Below are positions 49,787 to 58,448 of a stretch of DNA of 64,000 nt, in pieces. Made by a program: the position numbers and the translations under genes. Where the stretch lies: contig NZ_JAEPWN010000011.1 of NCBI RefSeq assembly GCF_016654005.1, positions 1 through 64,000 on the forward strand. The letters are read 5' to 3'. The notes beneath the pieces are model-generated. The model was not told the origin of the DNA and did not search any database. It saw only the letters and a list, made by a program, of their open reading frames with translations. Every line of letters begins with the position of its first letter. The first letter of the stretch is position 1. The stretch is from Brevundimonas nasdae. Its GTDB lineage: Bacteria; Pseudomonadota; Alphaproteobacteria; Caulobacterales; Caulobacteraceae.

Positions 49787-52423
49787 TTAACCCAGGTCGC
49801 CGACCGCCGCATCCAACAGCATGAAGGCGCGGCCGCCGTCGGAGGTCAGGCGGGTCTGCACCCCGGCGCCGTCCCCGGCGCGGGCTACAGCCGACAACTC
49901 CTTGCCGAAGCTGCGGACATAGTGTTCGGCGTCGCTGCGCAGTTCGGCGTCGTTCATCACGCGGCGCGACACGCTGCGCACAGCGGCAGGGGCCACGCGG
50001 CGGACGATATGGCGAGCGGCGTCGGCGTCCCCCTTGCTGATGGCGCGGGCCGCTTCTTCGACGCGCGAGCGGGGCAGAAGCGCGTTGGGATCGACGCCCA
50101 TACGGCGGATGGCGGCGGTGACGCGGTCGGCCAGAGCGGCGGCGTCGGCGCGGGGCAGGGCGGGCGTGTCCAGGTCGAGCGGCGCCTCAGACGGCTCGTC
50201 GCGCGACACCAGGTCATTCCAGTCCAGACGTTCGGTGACGGGCGCGCGGACCGGCTCGGACGGCTCCAGACGCAGGCGACCGCGAAGCGCGGTGCTGCGA
50301 TCATCTGCGCGGTCTTCGACCGGCGCGCGTTGTGGACGGGCGGCGCGGGCGTCCGGCTCAGGCGGGGCTTCACGGCGGCGAGGGGCGACCGGCGCATCGC
50401 CGGAGACGACGCCCATCAGGCGCACGGCCTCGGTCAGCATGTCGTAGTTGCGACGCACGCGTTCCTGGAAGCCGACATCCAGGGCCTCGGTGTCTTCGGC
50501 GGCCTTGCGCGAGGCGGCGGACAGAGAGGCCAGGCCTTCCTCGACCGAGGCGCGGACGGCCTCGACCCGGGCGCGGGCCAGTTCGGGCAGGCGGGCCGCG
50601 CGTTCGTCCACGTCGGCGACGGCGGTGTCGATCTCGGACAGGGCCGAGTTCAGTCGGGTAAGCAGGCCTTCCAGACGCTGGATGGCGCGGTCGCCTGTCT
50701 GTTCGACCAGTCCGGCGCTTTCGCTGACGATGCGGCGGGCGTCGTCGATGCGGGCGTCGGCGGCCTGATCGGCCTTCTGGGCCGCGTCGAACAGGGCCTC
50801 GCCCAGGCGGTCGGCCCGCAGACGGGCCTGTTCGGCGGCGTCGGCGGCGGCGGCGCGGGAATCCTCGGCTGTGGCGCGCATCTGCTCCAGGGCGCGGCGG
50901 GTTTCCTCCATCAGGGTGTCGCGGGCTTCGGCGGCCAGGGTTTCGAACCGATCCAGCGACACCTTGGTGGCGGCGTCGAAGCCGTCGGCCTCGCGCTGAG
51001 ACATGTCCACCAGGGCGCGGAACTGATCCGTGGCGGCCTCGACCAGATCGCGCAGGGTCTCGCTGGACGCCTGAGAGGCCTGACCCAGATCAGAGGCTGC
51101 GGTGCGGGTGGCCGACAACTGCTCCAGAATCTGGGCGCGCTGGCTTTCGACCTGGGCGGAGAAGTCTTCCTGATCGGTGCGCAGCTGATAGGCGGCGGTG
51201 ACCAGGGCGGCGCGCTGCTGGCCCAGGCCCTCTTCGACCGACTGAATCTGTTCGGCGACGCCGGAGCCGGCGTTCTCCAGCCGGATGGTCTGGCGGGCCA
51301 GGTCTTCGGCGGCGACGCGGGCGGCGTCCTGAGCTTCTCCGGCGGCCGCGGCCAGGTCAGCGGCGCGGGCGGCCAGGGCCGCCTCGGCTTCGCGCAACTG
51401 CGCCTGCGCCAGATCGGAGGCGTCGGCGACCATGCGCGACTGGCGCTCGACCGCGACGATCACGCCTTCCGATTGGCTGTCCAGATGGACGCCCAGCTTG
51501 GTCATTTCCTCGCGCTCGCGGCCCAGGCCTTCGGCCAGACGACGGGCGGTGCGGCTGGCGTTCTCGGCGGCCTCGTTCAGGCGCGTGGTCTCCTGCGCCA
51601 GGGCTTCACGCAGCAGGGCCATGTCATTGCGCGCGCGCTCGGCGGCAAGCGCCGCATGGTCGATGTCGGCGCGCAGCGAATGCAGAACCTCGCCGGTCTG
51701 ACGGGCGGCCAGGGCGGTCGGGGCGACTAGGGCCTCGGCCAGGTCACGCGCGCGTTTGGTTTCGGCGGCCAGACCTGCGCCTTGACGCACGGCATGAGCC
51801 AGCATGATCGCCAGACCGGCCGGAGCCAGGGCGATCAGGGCGTAGATGGCGATGCGCAGGCCATCCAGCTCGGCTCCGCCTGCGCCGAACTCATAGGCTG
51901 CCCACGAGGCGACGCCGCCGATCCAGAGGGTCGAGGCGACCCCGGCGATCAGATAGGCGTGACGGCCCGACGGCATGTCCTGGCGCTGGGCTGCGGTCGT
52001 CTTCACAGCCGGGGCGGTGGATTTCTTGATCGGAGCGGGCGGGCCGCCGGCCGCCACGGCCATCTCGACGGCGGCGCTCGGCGCGGTGGCTGATTCTGCG
52101 GCTGCGACGGAATCAGAATGAGGGGCGATGTCGAAGCTCTGGTTTTCAGCCGTCTTGGCCGCTACAGCCGCCGCCACGCGTTCTTCGGCCTGGCGCTGTT
52201 CCTCCAGCAGGCGTCGGCGGCGACGTTCGGACATCGGGCGCTCCAGAACCGGCTCAGACGGGCGTTCAGCCTCTGTCACGGGCTCTTCGACGATGTCCGT
52301 GTCATGCTGGGTCGCAGCGTCGGCATTCTCTGCAGGCGTTTCGACAGCCTCAAGGGTCTCGACCGGCTCAACAGGCGCTTCGTCGTTGGTCAGTTTCAGA
52401 GGCGGCCTGTTCCGGGATTTCAT
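49787..52423 (-). CDS. tipN: TipN-like polarity protein, membrane-anchored coiled coil
   Basis: A protein of 878 residues. Residues 1-150 are acidic and disordered (many Glu/Pro/Thr) with a basic ERRRRRLLEEQRQ helix. Two membrane helices follow (about residues 162-184 and 195-215, AYLIAGVASTLWIGGVASW and IAIYALIALAPAGLAIML), then roughly 450 residues of Ala/Glu/Arg coiled coil and a C-terminal globular part. Size and layout match TipN of Caulobacter (888 residues, new-pole marker for flagellum and division-axis placement). The link is inferred from architecture. ATG 52423 (MKSRNRPPLKL) is preferred over 52444. Confidence 0.68.
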   Translation of the reverse strand: MKSRNRPPLKLTNDEAPVEPVETLEAVETPAENADAATQHDTDIVEEPVTEAERPSEPVLERPMSERRRRRLLEEQRQAEERVAAAVAAKTAENQSFDIAPHSDSVAAAESATAPSAAVEMAVAAGGPPAPIKKSTAPAVKTTAAQRQDMPSGRHAYLIAGVASTLWIGGVASWAAYEFGAGGAELDGLRIAIYALIALAPAGLAIMLAHAVRQGAGLAAETKRARDLAEALVAPTALAARQTGEVLHSLRADIDHAALAAERARNDMALLREALAQETTRLNEAAENASRTARRLAEGLGREREEMTKLGVHLDSQSEGVIVAVERQSRMVADASDLAQAQLREAEAALAARAADLAAAAGEAQDAARVAAEDLARQTIRLENAGSGVAEQIQSVEEGLGQQRAALVTAAYQLRTDQEDFSAQVESQRAQILEQLSATRTAASDLGQASQASSETLRDLVEAATDQFRALVDMSQREADGFDAATKVSLDRFETLAAEARDTLMEETRRALEQMRATAEDSRAAAADAAEQARLRADRLGEALFDAAQKADQAADARIDDARRIVSESAGLVEQTGDRAIQRLEGLLTRLNSALSEIDTAVADVDERAARLPELARARVEAVRASVEEGLASLSAASRKAAEDTEALDVGFQERVRRNYDMLTEAVRLMGVVSGDAPVAPRRREAPPEPDARAARPQRAPVEDRADDRSTALRGRLRLEPSEPVRAPVTERLDWNDLVSRDEPSEAPLDLDTPALPRADAAALADRVTAAIRRMGVDPNALLPRSRVEEAARAISKGDADAARHIVRRVAPAAVRSVSRRVMNDAELRSDAEHYVRSFGKELSAVARAGDGAGVQTRLTSDGGRAFMLLDAAVGDLG

Positions 52424-52528
52424 CAGCGGTCGATCTCGATCCAAATCGCGTGGCGCGCGAAAACTCGCCGATTACCCTAGCGAGTCAAAGCCCAAGGTCA
52501 AAGCAATCCGCAGAGGAAGCGGTCGCGA

Positions 52529-52711
52529 TCAACAGTCTCTTTTGGCGTCGACGACCAGGGCGCTGGACGGAGGGGCGACATTGCAGTCCGTGGTGCGGTG
52601 AACTTCGCGGTCGATCTGGCGCGGAGAATGGATCTCCACCCCGAATTGCGACAGGACGGCAGCGGCCAGGAACGCAATCAAGCCGGCGATAAGTTCGACC
52701 AGCGCCTGCAT
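52529..52711 (-). CDS. 60-residue membrane microprotein
   Basis: One N-terminal hydrophobic helix (LVELIAGLIAFLAAAVLS) is followed by a polar tail with the end VDAKRDC. The ATG at 52711 is preceded by GGGAGG with 9-nt spacing, supporting translation. No family is recognised. It sits upstream of the tipN-like gene on the same strand, 105 bp away, and could be cotranscribed with it. Confidence 0.5.
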   Translation of the reverse strand: MQALVELIAGLIAFLAAAVLSQFGVEIHSPRQIDREVHRTTDCNVAPPSSALVVDAKRDC

Positions 52712-52875
52712 TTCCCGTGACCTCCCTAGCCTGAATGGCCGCCTTCATTATGCTTCATATCAACGAACGTCACAATCCCGTCCCCTAAAGATTGACCCGA
52801 GGCTGTCCGCATGAAAACGAAAGGGACAGACGCCGCCTCGCTAACGACGTCACGCGAATCAGACAGACAGGCTGC

Positions 52876-54351
52876 ATGACCACCGACGGCCACAGCTATG
52901 AAGGCAGCCTGCTGACGCCGGGGCCGGGGATCTGGCGCACCGAGGTGGCGCATCGGTTTTCTGTCCTGATGGAGAACGAGGCCTATTTCGACGCCCTGGC
53001 GTCGTCGATTCACAAGGCCGAGCGGTCGATTGTCGTCCTGGGCTGGCAGTTCGACCCGCGCACCCATCTGGACCCGGAGACACGCCCTGGCGACAAGGCC
53101 GCCGAGATCGGACGGCAGCTGCGTATGCTGGTCAAGAAGAAGCCTGATCTGGACGTGCGTCTGCTGATCTGGAAGTCGCCGCTGTTGATCGCCGCGTCGC
53201 AGGGTTTCTATCCGCATCGGGCGCAGCGGTGGTTCCGCAAGCGGATGGTCGAGTTCCGCATGGATTCGCCCGGTCCCATCGGCGCCTGCCACCATCAGAA
53301 GGTCATCGTCATCGACGACAGGATCGCCTTTGTCGGCGGCGGTGACATATCGACCGACCGCTGGGATTCAGAAGAGCATCTGGATCGCGACCCGCGTCGC
53401 GCCCTGCCCAACGGCGCCATCTGTAAGGCGCGGCACGAGATGATGAGCGTGTTCGACGGTCCGGCCGCGCGGGTGCTGGGCGATCTGGCGCGCGAACGCT
53501 GGTTCCGAGCGACCTGGGAGCGGACGGTCGCCGACGACGTGGCCTCTGATCCGTGGCCGGACAATGTGCCGGTCCACATGACCGATGTGCCGGTCGGCGT
53601 CGCCCGCACCGAGCCTAAATGGGCCGGACGGCACGAGGTGCGCGAGAACGAAGCCCTGCACCTGGAGGCGATCCGTCGCGCCAAGCGTCTGATCTACATG
53701 GAGAACCAGTATTTCACCTCGCCCGTGATCGCCGCCGCCCTGGCTGCGCGTCTGGCTGAGGAGGACGGGCCGGAGGTGGTGCTGATCACGACCGCCAAGA
53801 GCCCCAGCTGGTTCGACAGCCTGACGATGGACACGGCGCGCGCCGAGGTGCTGTACCGGCTGGAAAGCGCCGACCGATATAATCGCTTCTTCGCCTTTGC
53901 GCCGCTGACTGAGAACGGCGACCGGATCATTGTTCACGCCAAGTCGACCATCATCGACGACCGGCTGCTGCGTATCGGGTCGACCAACCTGAACAACCGC
54001 TCGATGGGGTTGGACACCGAGTGCGACATCGCCGTCGAGCCGACCGATGCGGCAGGGCTGGGCGTCATCACCGCCCACCGTCATCACACCATCAGCCACT
54101 GGATCGGCATCGGCGCCGACGACTATGCGGCGGTCGAGGCGGTCATGGGCTCGGTCGGCGCCGCCATATCCAGTTTCAAAAGCCCGCGCCTGCATCTGCT
54201 GGGGCATGACCAGCCCACGCGTCTGCAGCAGTTGTTTGCGGAATGGCAGTTGGGAGACCCGATCTCTTCGTCGGATGCATGGCGGCCGTGGAAGCGGCTG
54301 GCCCATGCGCGGCGGCCCGAACCCCTGCCGAGGGCTCAAACGCCGGACTGA
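52876..54351 (+). CDS. Phospholipase D-family (cardiolipin synthase-like) protein
   Basis: A 491-residue protein with two HKD motifs: H140-x-K142...D147 (HHQKVIVIDDRIAFVGGGD) and H354-x-K356 (HAKSTIIDDRLLRIGSTN). There are no N-terminal membrane helices, unlike ClsA, so it resembles soluble PLD-like enzymes that act on phospholipids or make cardiolipin. The open frame back to 52792 is possible, but MTTDGHSYEG is chosen as the start. Its 3' end overlaps the convergent EEP gene by 16 bp; this pairing recurs in alphaproteobacteria. Confidence 0.88.
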   Translation: MTTDGHSYEGSLLTPGPGIWRTEVAHRFSVLMENEAYFDALASSIHKAERSIVVLGWQFDPRTHLDPETRPGDKAAEIGRQLRMLVKKKPDLDVRLLIWKSPLLIAASQGFYPHRAQRWFRKRMVEFRMDSPGPIGACHHQKVIVIDDRIAFVGGGDISTDRWDSEEHLDRDPRRALPNGAICKARHEMMSVFDGPAARVLGDLARERWFRATWERTVADDVASDPWPDNVPVHMTDVPVGVARTEPKWAGRHEVRENEALHLEAIRRAKRLIYMENQYFTSPVIAAALAARLAEEDGPEVVLITTAKSPSWFDSLTMDTARAEVLYRLESADRYNRFFAFAPLTENGDRIIVHAKSTIIDDRLLRIGSTNLNNRSMGLDTECDIAVEPTDAAGLGVITAHRHHTISHWIGIGADDYAAVEAVMGSVGAAISSFKSPRLHLLGHDQPTRLQQLFAEWQLGDPISSSDAWRPWKRLAHARRPEPLPRAQTPD

Positions 54352-55073
54352 ACCACGTCGAAATCAATGATCAGCGGCAGGTGATCCGACGCCACGCGCG
54401 CCAGCGGCGAATAGTCGGCGCGCACCGAGCGGATACGGATTTCCGGGCTGACGAAACAGTGGTCGATGCGGATGGCGGGGAAGCCGGACGGGAAGGTCTT
54501 GATCGACGGCTTCAGCTTCAGCTGCCGCTGGCAGTCCTCCAGCTTGCGGCACAGGGTCTGATAGGGACGGGTGATCGAGGTGGCGTTGAAGTCGCCCGCC
54601 AGCAGGGTCGGCCCCGTGCAGCCGCCCAGCCAGGTCGCACTGGTCAGGGCGGCGGCCTGCAGCCTCTGCTCCTTGGGCACCAGGCCCAGGTGGGTGTTGA
54701 AGACATTGACCGCCACGCCGTCGATGGTGATCTGGGACCAGATGGCGCCGCGAGGCTCAAGCCCTGGAATGCCGCGAACCGAAGGCAGGGAGTCGGCGCG
54801 GATCAGTCTCTCCGGGTGCGGCGTCATGATGGCGTCGCCATACAGTTCGGCCTCGACCTGCATCGCCGGATGGAAGCGCGACGTCATGGACAGGCCCTCA
54901 GCGATCCGTTCGGCCTGATCCACCTTGCCGGTGCGGGCGCGGCCCACATCCAGTTCCTGCAGGCAGACGATGTCCGGCTCGTGCTCGCCGATCACCGCGA
55001 CAATGCGGTCGACATCCAGCCGCTTGTCGGTGCCGACGCAGCGATGGACGTTGTAAGTCAGAAGACGAGGCAT
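54336..55073 (-). CDS. Endonuclease/exonuclease/phosphatase (EEP) family hydrolase
   Basis: A 245-residue protein of the DNase I/sphingomyelinase fold: LLTYNVHRCVGTD, the metal-binding glutamate in DIVCLQELDVGR, NVFNTHLGL, LLAGDFNATS, and the C-terminal SDHLPLIIDFD. It may be a phosphodiesterase or phospholipase. It is convergent with the PLD-family gene, with which it probably shares a lipid-related role, though that is inference. Confidence 0.88.
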   Translation of the reverse strand: MPRLLTYNVHRCVGTDKRLDVDRIVAVIGEHEPDIVCLQELDVGRARTGKVDQAERIAEGLSMTSRFHPAMQVEAELYGDAIMTPHPERLIRADSLPSVRGIPGLEPRGAIWSQITIDGVAVNVFNTHLGLVPKEQRLQAAALTSATWLGGCTGPTLLAGDFNATSITRPYQTLCRKLEDCQRQLKLKPSIKTFPSGFPAIRIDHCFVSPEIRIRSVRADYSPLARVASDHLPLIIDFDVVQSGV

Positions 55074-55139
55074 GAATTAGGTGAACCGAGCGGCGAAGAA
55101 CTGGTCTTTTCGGCGCAGAATGCGACCGGGTTGCGACAG

Positions 55140-55826
55140 TCAGAGCAGGATCAGGTGATCCGGCAGTTCGTTGGGGTTGTCCGGGCGCGGCGGGAAGTGC
55201 TGGGCCAGCACCTGTCCGCACAGGGCGATGGCCGCCTCGAACCCAGCGGCTGGGCGGGCTGCGCCGATCTCTCGCAACAGGGCGGCGACCGCGTCGGCCC
55301 AGTGATCGGCGGCGACGACGGCGTGGATGGCCTCATCGGCGATCAGTTCGACCTGATGCTCTTCCAGCGCGGCGAAGATCAGCACGCCCGTGCGTTCGCG
55401 GGTGACGTGGACGCCGTGGGCCAGGAACTGCTGCAGGGCGGCGCGGCGCACGCGGTCGCGGCGCACATTGCGGGGCGTGGCCCATCGCCGGATTGTCGGA
55501 ATACGGGTCAGCAGAAAGACCAGAACGAACACCACAGCCTGAACCATGGCGTAAGCCCCCAGGGCATGGGCGACGTCCTGCGGCCCGCCGTTGACGTGGG
55601 CCGCCTCCCAACCGCCGCCGAACTGCGGCAGCCAGCCGGGACCGAAGCCCAGCGGGATCAGCCCCATTGGCAGGATCAGCGCTGCAGCCGCCGCCCAGCC
55701 CAGGCTGACGTCGATGTAGGACGACACTCGCCGCGACACGACGCAGAAGATTTCGCCTGACGTGGCGGCTTCGGCCGCCGCGATGGCGCTGGCGATCCGG
55801 GTTTGGTCCTCAGCGGAGAAATGCAT
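55140..55826 (-). CDS. Short TPM-domain membrane protein
   Basis: A 228-residue protein. It opens FSAEDQTRIASAIAAAEAATSGEIFCVV, the TPM pattern (given in part), has two transmembrane segments around residues 45-65 and 90-110, and ends with a helical region containing FAALEEHQVELIADEAI and PDHLILL. It is the smaller TPM partner of the preceding gene. The start at 55826 has AGGAGG 6 nt upstream and its ATG overlaps the upstream stop TGA by one base; the frame open to 55922 would translate the antiparallel Gly-rich coding sequence as poly-Arg. Confidence 0.82.
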   Translation of the reverse strand: MHFSAEDQTRIASAIAAAEAATSGEIFCVVSRRVSSYIDVSLGWAAAAALILPMGLIPLGFGPGWLPQFGGGWEAAHVNGGPQDVAHALGAYAMVQAVVFVLVFLLTRIPTIRRWATPRNVRRDRVRRAALQQFLAHGVHVTRERTGVLIFAALEEHQVELIADEAIHAVVAADHWADAVAALLREIGAARPAAGFEAAIALCGQVLAQHFPPRPDNPNELPDHLILL

Positions 55827-56674
55827 CACCATCCTCCTGAGGCGCCGCCGCCGCCGAATGAGCCGCCGCCGCCGCCAAATCCGCCGCCGCCTCCACCGAA
55901 GCCTCCGCCTCCGCCGCCCCAACCGCCGCCGCGATCATTGCGGTCAGAATTGCGCAGGGCCTCTGACGCCGCCCACAGGAGGATGGAGCCGAATCCGTCT
56001 CGGCCCGTGCGACGGCCACGTCCGGCGGCGCGAACGCCGTTGATGAAGATGAACAGGAAGATCAGCACGACAAAGATGATCGGCCCCACCGGCACGTCGA
56101 CCTTGGCCTGCTCCTCGGCGATGGCGGCGGCCCGGGCCTGGGCCTCGGCGGGATCGAGCGACAGCTGGCCGATGATGGCGTCCACGCCCTTGACCACGCC
56201 TGTCTGATAATCGCCGCTGCGGAACGACGGCAGGATGTCTTTCTGGATGACCGAACTGGAAAAGGCGTCTGTCAGGATCGGCTCAAGCCCATAGCCGACC
56301 TCGACACGAACCTTCTTCTCATTCGGCGCGATGATCAGCAGGGCGCCGTTGTTGGTCTGTTTCTGGCCGATGCCCCAGGCCCGGCCCAGCTGGTAGCCGT
56401 AGTCCCCGATCTCATAGCCCTGCAGGCTGTTGACGGTGACCACTACAAGCTGATCGCTGGACTTGGTCTCCAGCGTCGCCAGCTTCTCGGTCAGGGCCTG
56501 TTCAGTGGCGGGGTCCAGCAGATTGGCCTGATCCACCACCCGGCCTGTCAGGGCAGGGAAGGTCGGCTTGCTCTGTGCCATCGACGGCAGAGCGAACAAC
56601 AGCGCCGCCATCAGGCCCAGAAGAAGGGCCGCGACGCCGGTCAGGCGTCGCGCCGGGGCTAGAGTTCGGGTCAA
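55826..56674 (-). CDS. TPM-domain protein with Gly-rich tail (YgcG-like)
   Basis: A 282-residue secreted membrane protein: signal peptide (LLLGLMAALLFALPSMAQS), a TPM_phosphatase domain (LTGRVVDQANLLDPATEQAL ... IAPNEKKVRVEVGYGLEPILTD, in part), one membrane helix near residues 194-212 (VGPIIFVVLIFLFIFINGV), and a C-terminal tail of about 45 residues made of GGGG(W/F/S) repeats. TPM proteins work in photosystem repair or as phosphatases elsewhere; the bacterial role is unclear. It is the middle gene of a lemA-TPM-TPM operon. Confidence 0.88.
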   Translation of the reverse strand: MTRTLAPARRLTGVAALLLGLMAALLFALPSMAQSKPTFPALTGRVVDQANLLDPATEQALTEKLATLETKSSDQLVVVTVNSLQGYEIGDYGYQLGRAWGIGQKQTNNGALLIIAPNEKKVRVEVGYGLEPILTDAFSSSVIQKDILPSFRSGDYQTGVVKGVDAIIGQLSLDPAEAQARAAAIAEEQAKVDVPVGPIIFVVLIFLFIFINGVRAAGRGRRTGRDGFGSILLWAASEALRNSDRNDRGGGWGGGGGGFGGGGGGFGGGGGSFGGGGASGGW

Positions 56675-56684
56675 GCGCGTTGCA

Positions 56685-57371
56685 TCACTGGGCCGGAGGC
56701 GTCGCGCCCGGCGTCACCGGCGCTGCGTTTCCGCCCGGCGCCGCAGAGGCGTTCGACGGCGGGGCGCCCAGGTTGAAGTTCACCGACGGCGCGGCCTGAG
56801 CCTCGGCCGTGGCGGTGAACAGCTGCATGGGCTTGGAGCCGGACTGGATGGTCTTGGCCCAGATCACGCTGGGGAAGGTCCGAAGGGTCGTGTTGTAGTC
56901 GCGGACCGCCTCGTTGTAGTCGCGCCGCGCGATCTGGATGCGGTTTTCGGTGCCTTCCAACTGCGACTGCAGGGTCAGGAAGTTCTGATTGGCCTGAAGC
57001 TGGGGATAGGCCTCGACCGTGACCAGCAGGCGCGACAGGGCGCCCGACAACTGGCCCTGCGCAGCCTGATACTGCTGGAAGGCGGCGGGGTCGCTCAGGC
57101 TGTCCGCCGAAACATTGACCGAGGTGGCGCGGGCGCGGGCGTTGATCACGTCCGTCAGGGTCGTGCGTTCCTGAATGGCGGCGCCCTGGACCGTGGCGAC
57201 CAGATTCGGAACCAGATCGGCGCGGCGTTGATACTGGCTCTGGACATCGGCCCAGGCGGCCTGGGCGCGCTCTTCCTTGGTCGGAATCGTATTGTAGCCG
57301 CAGCCGGCGACGACCGGCGTGATCAGGAGCGCCGTCGTGAACGTGAGCGCGCGGGCGTTGAGGCGGACCAT
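56685..57371 (-). CDS. lemA: LemA family lipoprotein
   Basis: A 228-residue protein with a lipoprotein-like N-terminus (LLITPVVAGC, C24), then a long helical LemA domain: YNTIPTKEERAQAAWADVQSQYQRRADLVPNLV (in part), followed by ARDYNEAVRDYNTTLRTFPS. The C-terminus is Ala/Pro-rich. LemA is often encoded before TPM-domain proteins, as here, and may form a membrane complex with them. It starts 60 bp after the folD stop on the same strand. Confidence 0.9.
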   Translation of the reverse strand: MVRLNARALTFTTALLITPVVAGCGYNTIPTKEERAQAAWADVQSQYQRRADLVPNLVATVQGAAIQERTTLTDVINARARATSVNVSADSLSDPAAFQQYQAAQGQLSGALSRLLVTVEAYPQLQANQNFLTLQSQLEGTENRIQIARRDYNEAVRDYNTTLRTFPSVIWAKTIQSGSKPMQLFTATAEAQAAPSVNFNLGAPPSNASAAPGGNAAPVTPGATPPAQ

Positions 57372-57430
57372 GACATCTCCCTGTCGGCGCTATCGCCGTT
57401 GGGCGACTATTCACCCGCCGCCTTAATGCA

Positions 57431-58354
57431 TCAAGCGTCCAGTGGCTCCGGTTGAATATTGTTCGCGCGGCAGGCGGCGGAATAGGTGTTGGCCAACAGG
57501 CAGGCGATGGTCATGGGGCCGACGCCGCCGGGGACGGGGGTGATGCGTCCGGCGACCTCGACGGCCTCCTTGAACGCCACGTCGCCGACCACGCGGGTCT
57601 TGCCCTCGGCGGCCTTGATCGGGTCGGCGGACGGCACGCGGTTGATGCCCACGTCGATGACGGTCGCGCCCGGCTTGATCCAGTCGCCCTTGATCATCTC
57701 CGGACGGCCGACGGCGGCCACCAGAATGTCGGCGGTGCGGCACAGGGCGGGCAGGTCGCGGGTCTTTGAATGAGCGATGGTCACGGTGCAGCTTTCGCCC
57801 AGCAACAGTTGCGCCATCGGCTTGCCGACGATGTTGGAACGGCCGACGATCACGGCGTTCAGGCCGGTCAGATCGCCCAACTGATCCTTCAGCATCATCA
57901 GCGAACCCAGGGGCGTGCAGGGCACCATGCCGGGCAGGCCGACCGCTAGGCGTCCCGCGTTCACAACGTGGAAGCCGTCCACATCCTTGTCCGGAGAGAT
58001 GGCGTCCAGAACCGCAGCGGAATCAATGGCCTTGGGAAGAGGCAGCTGGACCAGAATGCCGTGGATGCCGTCGTCGGCGTTCAGGGTCGCGATCAGGGCC
58101 AGAAGTTCGTCCTGTGTCGTGGTGTCGGGCAGGCGGTGCGTGTCGGATCGCATCCCGGCCTTTACGGTCGTTTCGCCCTTGTTGCGCACATACAGCTGAC
58201 TGGCCGGATCCTCGCCCACGATGACCACGGCCAGGCCCGGTTTGACGCCATGTTCGGCTTCAAGCCTGGCCGCAGCAGCGGCGACGCGATCCACCAGGGC
58301 GGCGGAAAAAGCTTTGCCGTCAATCAGGTGCGCGCTGGTGGGCTGTGCCGACAT
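57431..58354 (-). CDS. folD: Bifunctional methylenetetrahydrofolate dehydrogenase/cyclohydrolase
   Basis: A 307-residue FolD: N-terminal folate-binding domain with [20 protein letters not shown] (the lysine of YVxxK) and [10 protein letters not shown], and the NADP Rossmann domain with [18 protein letters not shown] and the terminal [16 protein letters not shown]. It interconverts methylene-, methenyl- and formyl-tetrahydrofolate. It is divergent from the PPC protein gene. Confidence 0.96.
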   Translation of the reverse strand: MSAQPTSAHLIDGKAFSAALVDRVAAAAARLEAEHGVKPGLAVVIVGEDPASQLYVRNKGETTVKAGMRSDTHRLPDTTTQDELLALIATLNADDGIHGILVQLPLPKAIDSAAVLDAISPDKDVDGFHVVNAGRLAVGLPGMVPCTPLGSLMMLKDQLGDLTGLNAVIVGRSNIVGKPMAQLLLGESCTVTIAHSKTRDLPALCRTADILVAAVGRPEMIKGDWIKPGATVIDVGINRVPSADPIKAAEGKTRVVGDVAFKEAVEVAGRITPVPGGVGPMTIACLLANTYSAACRANNIQPEPLDA

Positions 58355-58448
58355 GAGATCACTACCGTGGGAGGAAATTCAGGATGGCGGCGATTTACAG
58401 GCGTCTCGGTTCGTCGTCTATGATCGGCCGAACCCTACGGAGGATTTC

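Noticed and set aside
49922..51730. A 602-codon plus-strand open frame
   Set aside because: It is the complement of the tipN-like coiled-coil gene and is Gly/Ala/Gln-rich with no recognisable domain.
55833..55922. An Arg-rich N-terminal extension of the short TPM protein
   Set aside because: It is an out-of-frame reading of the Gly-rich repeats of the overlapping TPM gene; the ATG at 55826 has an AGGAGG at the right distance.
55842..55945. Triplet-like DNA repeat
   Set aside because: The apparent repeat is explained by Gly codons of the TPM protein tail and is not a separate element.
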